From contig JAKOUL010000025.1 in the NCBI GenBank assembly GCA_029776735.1, positions 1 to 8,639 on the forward strand: a DNA stretch of 8,639 nucleotides. Reading direction: 5' to 3'. The translations under genes and the position numbers were made by a program. This DNA comes from Dictyoglomota bacterium (GTDB lineage Bacteria > Dictyoglomota > Dictyoglomia > Dictyoglomales > Dictyoglomaceae). The notes beneath the pieces were generated by a model that had not been told where the DNA came from, searched no databases, and was given only the letters and a program-made list of their open reading frames with translations. The number at the start of each line of letters is the position of its first letter. Position 1 is the stretch's first letter. Shown one piece after another: positions 5,463-8,639 of this stretch.

Positions 5463-5844
5463 ATATTTAGATATAGGCTTCAAAATTCTTTTGATAGGTG
5501 TAGTTTTTTTCTTTATCTATCCTCCTATCTCTTCTTTGACATTTGGAATCTCTGGGAGTATAATCTCACTGTGTTTGTTGGCAAAAGACTTGAAAACTTA
5601 TGGAGTAAGGGGATATAATAGGAGTATAATCTCACTGTGTTTGTTGGCAAAAGACTTGAAAACTTATGGAGTAAGGGGATATAATAAAGGTTTAATAAAA
5701 AGATTTGGGCTTTTAATAATACTATTGTTATTAAGCTTTAGGGCAGAACTTATTGGAGTTTTGCTCTTTTTATTTGGATATATAGCAGGACAATGGTATA
5801 TAATAATGAAGGTCTGGAGGAACAAAGATGGAACAAGGAGTTGA
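5437..5844 (+). CDS. Small ATP synthase operon membrane protein (AtpI/AtpR-like) with internal duplication
   Basis: This 135-residue hydrophobic protein sits between atpZ and atpB, where an AtpI (subunit I) or AtpR protein is expected. Hydrophobic segments lie at about 14-32, 34-49, 90-101 and 103-126. The segment SIISLCLLAK...VRGYN occurs twice (41-61 and 63-83) because of a perfect 66-bp tandem duplication; without it the protein would be 113 residues, closer to normal size. The duplication keeps the frame but adds a short hydrophobic stretch and a second basic loop, so its topology may differ from relatives. The GTG start is the first possible one after an in-frame TAG at 5416-5418 and has a weak purine-rich site (GGGTGGGA) 4 nt upstream. 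The 3' end overlaps atpB by 17 nt. Family assignment rests mainly on position and hydrophobicity. Confidence 0.68.
   Translation: MISLNFYGKYLDIGFKILLIGVVFFFIYPPISSLTFGISGSIISLCLLAKDLKTYGVRGYNRSIISLCLLAKDLKTYGVRGYNKGLIKRFGLLIILLLLSFRAELIGVLLFLFGYIAGQWYIIMKVWRNKDGTRS
5536..5564 (+). promoter_or_regulatory. Perfect-consensus sigma-A/sigma-70-type promoter inside the atpI-like gene
   Basis: TTGACA (5536-5541) and TATAAT (5559-5564) match the consensus at all 12 positions with the optimal 17-bp spacer (5542-5558). Transcription would start near 5571, within the first repeat copy, about 257 nt before atpB. Its -10 lies at the left edge of the duplicated unit (5555). Confidence 0.6.
5590..5619 (+). 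promoter_or_regulatory. Promoter-like pair in repeat copy 1
   Basis: TTGAAA (5590-5595), an 18-bp spacer and TATAAT (5614-5619) match 11 of 12 consensus positions hypothesised for the hexamers except one C-to-A change in the -35. It is carried wholly within the first 66-bp repeat copy and points toward atpB. Confidence 0.35.
5656..5685 (+). promoter_or_regulatory. Promoter-like pair in repeat copy 2
   Basis: This is the duplicate of the element 66 bp upstream: TTGAAA (5656-5661), 18 bp, TATAAT (5680-5685). If active, it is the promoter nearest to atpB, with a start near 5692. Confidence 0.35.
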
Positions 5845-6490
5845 AATAGGTCCAAGGGTAGTTGGAAATATATTAGGGATACCCATAACAAATACCTTTA
5901 TATCTCTTCAGGTTGTATCTATTGTGGTAGCTATTCTTGTTGGTATTTTAACTTATAAACCAAAAGAAACTCTTACTACAAGGCAGAATATTGCAGAAAC
6001 TCTTTTAGAGATGTTCAAGGGATTTCTTACGGGTTTTTTGGAAGAACCTATTGCAGATAAATATCTACCATTTTTTGCAACTTTATTTTCTTTCATACTT
6101 CTTTCAAACTGGTCAGGATTTATCCCAGGATTTACAGCACCAACCTCTGATATTAACGTTACAGCTGGATTAGCTATAGCTACTATATTATATATTCAAT
6201 ATGCAGCTTTTAAGGAGAGAGGTTGGGAGTATTTTAAAAGTTTTATCTCGCCTTCTGTTATATTCTTGCCAATAAACTTGATGGAACAGATTACAAGACC
6301 TGTGTCCCTTGCATTGCGACTCTTTGGAAATATCTCTGGAGAACACATTGTACTTGCCATTATTACTCTTCTTGCTCCTTTAATTATCCCTATTCCAATC
6401 ATGGCTCTTAACATGTTTATGGGATTTATTCAAGCATTTATATTTACGAGTCTTGGCGCTGCATATCTTGCAGCAGCTTTAGAAGAATAA
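5828..6490 (+). CDS. atpB: F-type ATP synthase F0 subunit a
   Basis: This 220-residue polytopic inner-membrane stator subunit forms the ion half-channels next to the c-ring. It has hydrophobic helices at about 24-42, 80-98, 112-128, 140-160 (amphipathic), 172-190 and 193-218. The hallmark block PVSLALRLFGNISGEH (158-173) contains the essential Arg164, which faces the c-ring carboxylate. FFATLFSFILLSNWSGFIPG (82-101) and FIQAFIFTSLGAAYL near the C-terminus are also typical. The length is at the short end of the family but complete. GGAGG (5816-5820) lies 7 nt before the ATG, inside the end of the preceding gene. atpE follows after a 15-nt gap. Confidence 0.97.
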   Translation: MEQGVEIGPRVVGNILGIPITNTFISLQVVSIVVAILVGILTYKPKETLTTRQNIAETLLEMFKGFLTGFLEEPIADKYLPFFATLFSFILLSNWSGFIPGFTAPTSDINVTAGLAIATILYIQYAAFKERGWEYFKSFISPSVIFLPINLMEQITRPVSLALRLFGNISGEHIVLAIITLLAPLIIPIPIMALNMFMGFIQAFIFTSLGAAYLAAALEE

Positions 6491-6505
6491 AGGAGGACTA
6501 AAACT

Positions 6506-6763
6506 ATGCTTGCATGGGTCATTATTGTCTCAATTATTACAGCAGGTCTCTCTGTAGCTCTTGTGGGCATGAATGCCACAAGAGCTCAAGGACAAGCAGC
6601 AAGTAGCGCTTTTGAGAGTGTAGCTAGACAACCAGAAGCAGGAGATCAGATAAACCGTATGCTTCTTTTTGCTCTTGCCTTTATTGAAACTATCATGATC
6701 TTCGCTTTAACTGTTGCCTTAATACTTTTATTTGCAAACCCATTCCTTGGCAAACTCTCATAA
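6506..6763 (+). CDS. atpE: F-type ATP synthase F0 subunit c (proteolipid)
   Basis: This 85-residue hairpin of two transmembrane helices (about 3-33 and 52-78) assembles into the rotating c-ring. The cytoplasmic loop has the conserved ARQPE (40-44), and helix 2 carries the ion-binding Glu61 in FIETIMIFAL. Aligned by the ARQPE loop with the Na+ c-subunit of Ilyobacter tartaricus (from memory), Gln30 falls at the Na+ ligand Gln32 and Thr62 at the ligand Ser66, which suggests Na+ rather than H+ coupling. The usual helix-2 Tyr is Phe66. Helix 1 is odd: the expected Gly-rich face is replaced by a stretch containing Asn23 and Arg26. AAGGAGG (6490-6496) lies 9 nt before the ATG. Confidence 0.96.
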   Translation: MLAWVIIVSIITAGLSVALVGMNATRAQGQAASSAFESVARQPEAGDQINRMLLFALAFIETIMIFALTVALILLFANPFLGKLS

Positions 6764-6775
6764 GGAAGGAGAACT

Positions 6776-7513
6776 ATGTTTTCATTTAATCTTCTCACAT
6801 TATTTTCTTCCATTGTAAATTTACTTGTTCTTGCTTGGATAATTAAACGCTACTTGCTTGGAGCTATCATCAGAACCATGAATAATAGAAAAGAAAGAAT
6901 AGAGAATGCAATGAAAGAAGCAGAAAAGAAGCTGCAAGAAGCGGAAGAGTTAAGAAAACAAAGAGAGGAAAAACTTAATGAAGCACGAGATGAAGCAGGG
7001 AAAATTATACAAGAAGCAGTAGCAACTGCTGAAAAGATACGCCAAGAGATGAATCAAAAAGCAGAAGAGGAAGCAGAAAAAATTATTGTAAAGGCTCATG
7101 AAATAGCAAGAGCAGAGAGCAAGAGAGCCTTGGAAACTGCAAAGAAAGAAATCTTAGCTCTTTCCCATCTTCTTATAAAAGAATTCTTCAAAAGATTTCT
7201 TCCTCCAGAAGCAGAAGAGCTTCTTATTGAGCAATTTATCTATGACTTCAATTCTGCTTTATCCAAGCTTCCAGATATATTAGTAGATGAGATAAGATTT
7301 GTATCCCCTGACAATATAAAACCTGAAGCTAAAAGTAAAATAGAAGGAAAGCTTAGGGAATTAATCCCAGGAAAGTGGAAGCTCTCTTTTGAGGTGGATC
7401 CTGAAATTGGAGTGGGATTTAAAATGTTTATTGGAGAATTTCTCATTGATCACTCCTTAGACTTTCATCTCTCTCAGATATATTCAACTTTAAGAGAGGT
7501 GGAGAATATATGA
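6776..7513 (+). CDS. atpF: F-type ATP synthase b-delta fusion subunit (peripheral stalk)
   Basis: At 245 residues this is much longer than an ordinary b subunit (about 160). An N-terminal membrane anchor (about 4-24) is followed by a long charged coiled coil rich in Ala, Glu and Lys (about 35-145). The C-terminal region (about 165-245) resembles the C-terminal domain of delta/[12 protein letters not shown], then [19 protein letters not shown] and [16 protein letters not shown], matching the delta pattern of VDP-x-x-GG followed by D-x-S and a terminal helix. There seems to be no room for the delta N-terminal six-helix bundle. No atpH gene follows: the stop overlaps the alpha start (ATGA). This arrangement is known in 'alternate' N-type ATPases and in some b-delta fusions. 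AAGGAG (6766-6771) precedes the ATG by 4 nt. Confidence 0.88.
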   Translation: MFSFNLLTLFSSIVNLLVLAWIIKRYLLGAIIRTMNNRKERIENAMKEAEKKLQEAEELRKQREEKLNEARDEAGKIIQEAVATAEKIRQEMNQKAEEEAEKIIVKAHEIARAESKRALETAKKEILALSHLLIKEFFKRFLPPEAEELLIEQFIYDFNSALSKLPDILVDEIRFVSPDNIKPEAKSKIEGKLRELIPGKWKLSFEVDPEIGVGFKMFIGEFLIDHSLDFHLSQIYSTLREVENI

Positions 7514-8639
7514 AGCCTGAAGAAGCTATATTAGGCATACCTATAGATGAACTTTCCAAAAAGATAGGAGAGTATAACTTCTCCCCAAGAATATCTAATA
7601 TTGGATATGTAAGACAGGTAGGCGATGGAGTAGCTCAAGTATCCCCACTAACCACTGCATTTGCAGGAGAGATTGTAGTCTTTGAATCAGGAATTGAAGG
7701 AATGGTACTTAACTTAGAAGAAGACTCTGTAGGTATCATACTTCTTGGTAAAGATAAGTATGTAAAAGAGGGAGATGTGGTCTACTCCACAGGAAAAATC
7801 CTTCAGGTTCCTACAGGAAATGGATTCTTAGGAAGAGTGATAGATCCTTTAGGAAATCCCTTAGACGAAGGTGGTATTATATTTCCTGAAGCTTATCTAC
7901 CTGTAGACCGAGAAGCTCCCAGTATCTTTGATAGGGAACCTGTAAAGGAGCCTCTCTATACAGGAATAAGGACTATAGATGCTCTTATACCTATAGGACA
8001 TGGACAAAGAGAACTTATTTTAGGGGATAGACAGACAGGGAAGACTACTATCAGTATAGATACCATTATAAATCAAAAAGACTATGGCACCATCTGTATA
8101 TATGTAGCTATAGCACAGAAAAGAACAAATATAGCAAGAATAGTCCAAACTCTAAAAGAGAATAATGCCCTATCTCATACTATAGTTATAGCAACATTTC
8201 CTGATGAACCTCCAGCCTTAAGATATATTGCTCCAATGGCAGGATGTGCCATGGGAGAATATTTCATGGAGCAGGGAGAAAAGGTATTAGTAGTATATGA
8301 TGATCTTACAAAGCATGCTAATACTTATAGAGAGATATCCCTTCTCTTAAGAAGAGTACCAGGAAGAGAAGCTTACCCAGGAGATATCTTTTATCTTCAT
8401 TCACACCTTTTAGAAAGAGCAGCAAAACTTAATGCAAAGAAAGGTGGAGGAGCACTAACAGCACTCCCTATTGCAGAAACCTTAGCAGGAGAAATAGCTA
8501 CTTATATACCTACAAACCTTATATCCATAACTGACGGACAGATATACTTAGATACCGAGCTATTTAACTCTGGCACTCGTCCCGCAATAAATGTGGGACT
8601 TTCAGTATCAAGAGTGGGAGGTTCTGCTCAACCAAAAGG
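7510..8639 (+). CDS. atpA: F-type ATP synthase F1 subunit alpha (3' end outside window)
   Basis: The frame is open from ATG 7510 to the right edge, giving 376 complete residues of an expected 500 or so. An N-terminal beta-barrel region (about 27-95, with VGDGVAQV) is followed by the nucleotide-binding domain: P-loop GDRQTGKT (172-179), [12 protein letters not shown], the Walker B region [10 protein letters not shown] (261-270), [15 protein letters not shown] (278-292), SITDGQ (339-344) and GLSVSRVGG with the arginine finger Arg368. As in other alpha subunits this is a regulatory nucleotide site rather than the main catalytic one. [13 protein letters not shown] (230-242) departs from the usual ASDPAPLQYLAP. 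The ATG overlaps the atpF stop by 4 nt, so synthesis is probably coupled to the b-delta subunit. Confidence 0.97.
   Translation, partial: MKPEEAILGIPIDELSKKIGEYNFSPRISNIGYVRQVGDGVAQVSPLTTAFAGEIVVFESGIEGMVLNLEEDSVGIILLGKDKYVKEGDVVYSTGKILQVPTGNGFLGRVIDPLGNPLDEGGIIFPEAYLPVDREAPSIFDREPVKEPLYTGIRTIDALIPIGHGQRELILGDRQTGKTTISIDTIINQKDYGTICIYVAIAQKRTNIARIVQTLKENNALSHTIVIATFPDEPPALRYIAPMAGCAMGEYFMEQGEKVLVVYDDLTKHANTYREISLLLRRVPGREAYPGDIFYLHSHLLERAAKLNAKKGGGALTALPIAETLAGEIATYIPTNLISITDGQIYLDTELFNSGTRPAINVGLSVSRVGGSAQPK

Larger units (their letters stand above)
5555..5686 (+). repeat. Perfect 66-bp tandem duplication (2 copies)
   Basis: Copy 1 (5555-5620) and copy 2 (5621-5686) are identical at every base; flanking bases differ at both ends (G5554 against A5620; A5687 against G5621). 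The period is 22 codons, so the reading frame is kept. No gap or spacer separates the copies. Complete identity points to a recent event, ongoing homogenisation or an assembly duplication. Confidence 0.97.

Noticed and set aside
5555..5686. CRISPR array or insertion-sequence remnant as explanation of the 66-bp repeat
   Set aside because: There are only two copies, no spacer between them, no terminal inverted repeats and the frame is preserved; a simple tandem duplication explains it.
5144..7446. Four further minus-strand open frames opposite trmL/atpZ, the atpI-like gene, atpB and atpF
   Set aside because: All lie opposite genes with strong family motifs and have no independent support.

Overview
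The window is AT-rich (roughly one third G+C by eye), with heavy use of AGA/ATA codons and Lys/Glu/Ile-rich proteins. Every gene I can support lies on the + strand, and most are spaced tightly or overlap. At the left edge is the end of an outer-membrane beta-barrel protein of LptD type, which implies a diderm cell. The rest suits an anaerobic, probably thermophilic, deep-branching bacterium. My best guess is the genus Dictyoglomus; that is recognition of overall character, not a database result.

Region 1 (1-401) is the 3' end of an LptD-like gene. Region 2 (402-1823) opens with a short promoter-bearing gap, then a 52-residue rubredoxin and, in the same reading frame after one stop codon, an FAD/NAD(P)H oxidoreductase that probably reduces it. 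A strong 16-bp hairpin sits inside the oxidoreductase gene. Region 3 (1825-5232) is a run of housekeeping or stress genes: an HtrA-like serine protease with no visible export signal, a YigZ/IMPACT protein, a histone-deacetylase-fold amidohydrolase, a GatB/YqeY protein and the tRNA wobble methyltransferase TrmL. Neighbours here overlap by 4-20 nt or are separated by at most 13 nt.

Region 4 (5253-8639) is the front of an F-type ATP synthase operon: AtpZ-like protein, a second small membrane protein, subunit a, subunit c, a b-delta fusion and the first 376 residues of alpha. No separate delta gene (atpH) lies between b and alpha. The order Q/Z-(I/R)-B-E-F-A, the b-delta fusion and the c-subunit sequence resemble the 'alternate' Na+-type (N-) ATPases more than the canonical atpIBEFHAGDC operon. 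However, the atpDC pair that normally opens N-ATPase operons is absent; trmL sits there instead. The second small membrane-protein gene carries a perfect 66-bp in-frame tandem duplication. It also holds a perfect-consensus sigma-A-type promoter (TTGACA, 17 bp, TATAAT), plus two more promoter-like pairs, one in each repeat copy.

The whole window could be read as one long transcriptional unit with internal promoters before the rubredoxin gene, before atpZ and inside the second membrane-protein gene. No tRNA, rRNA, CRISPR array or insertion sequence was seen, and there is no gene-free stretch longer than about 70 nt.
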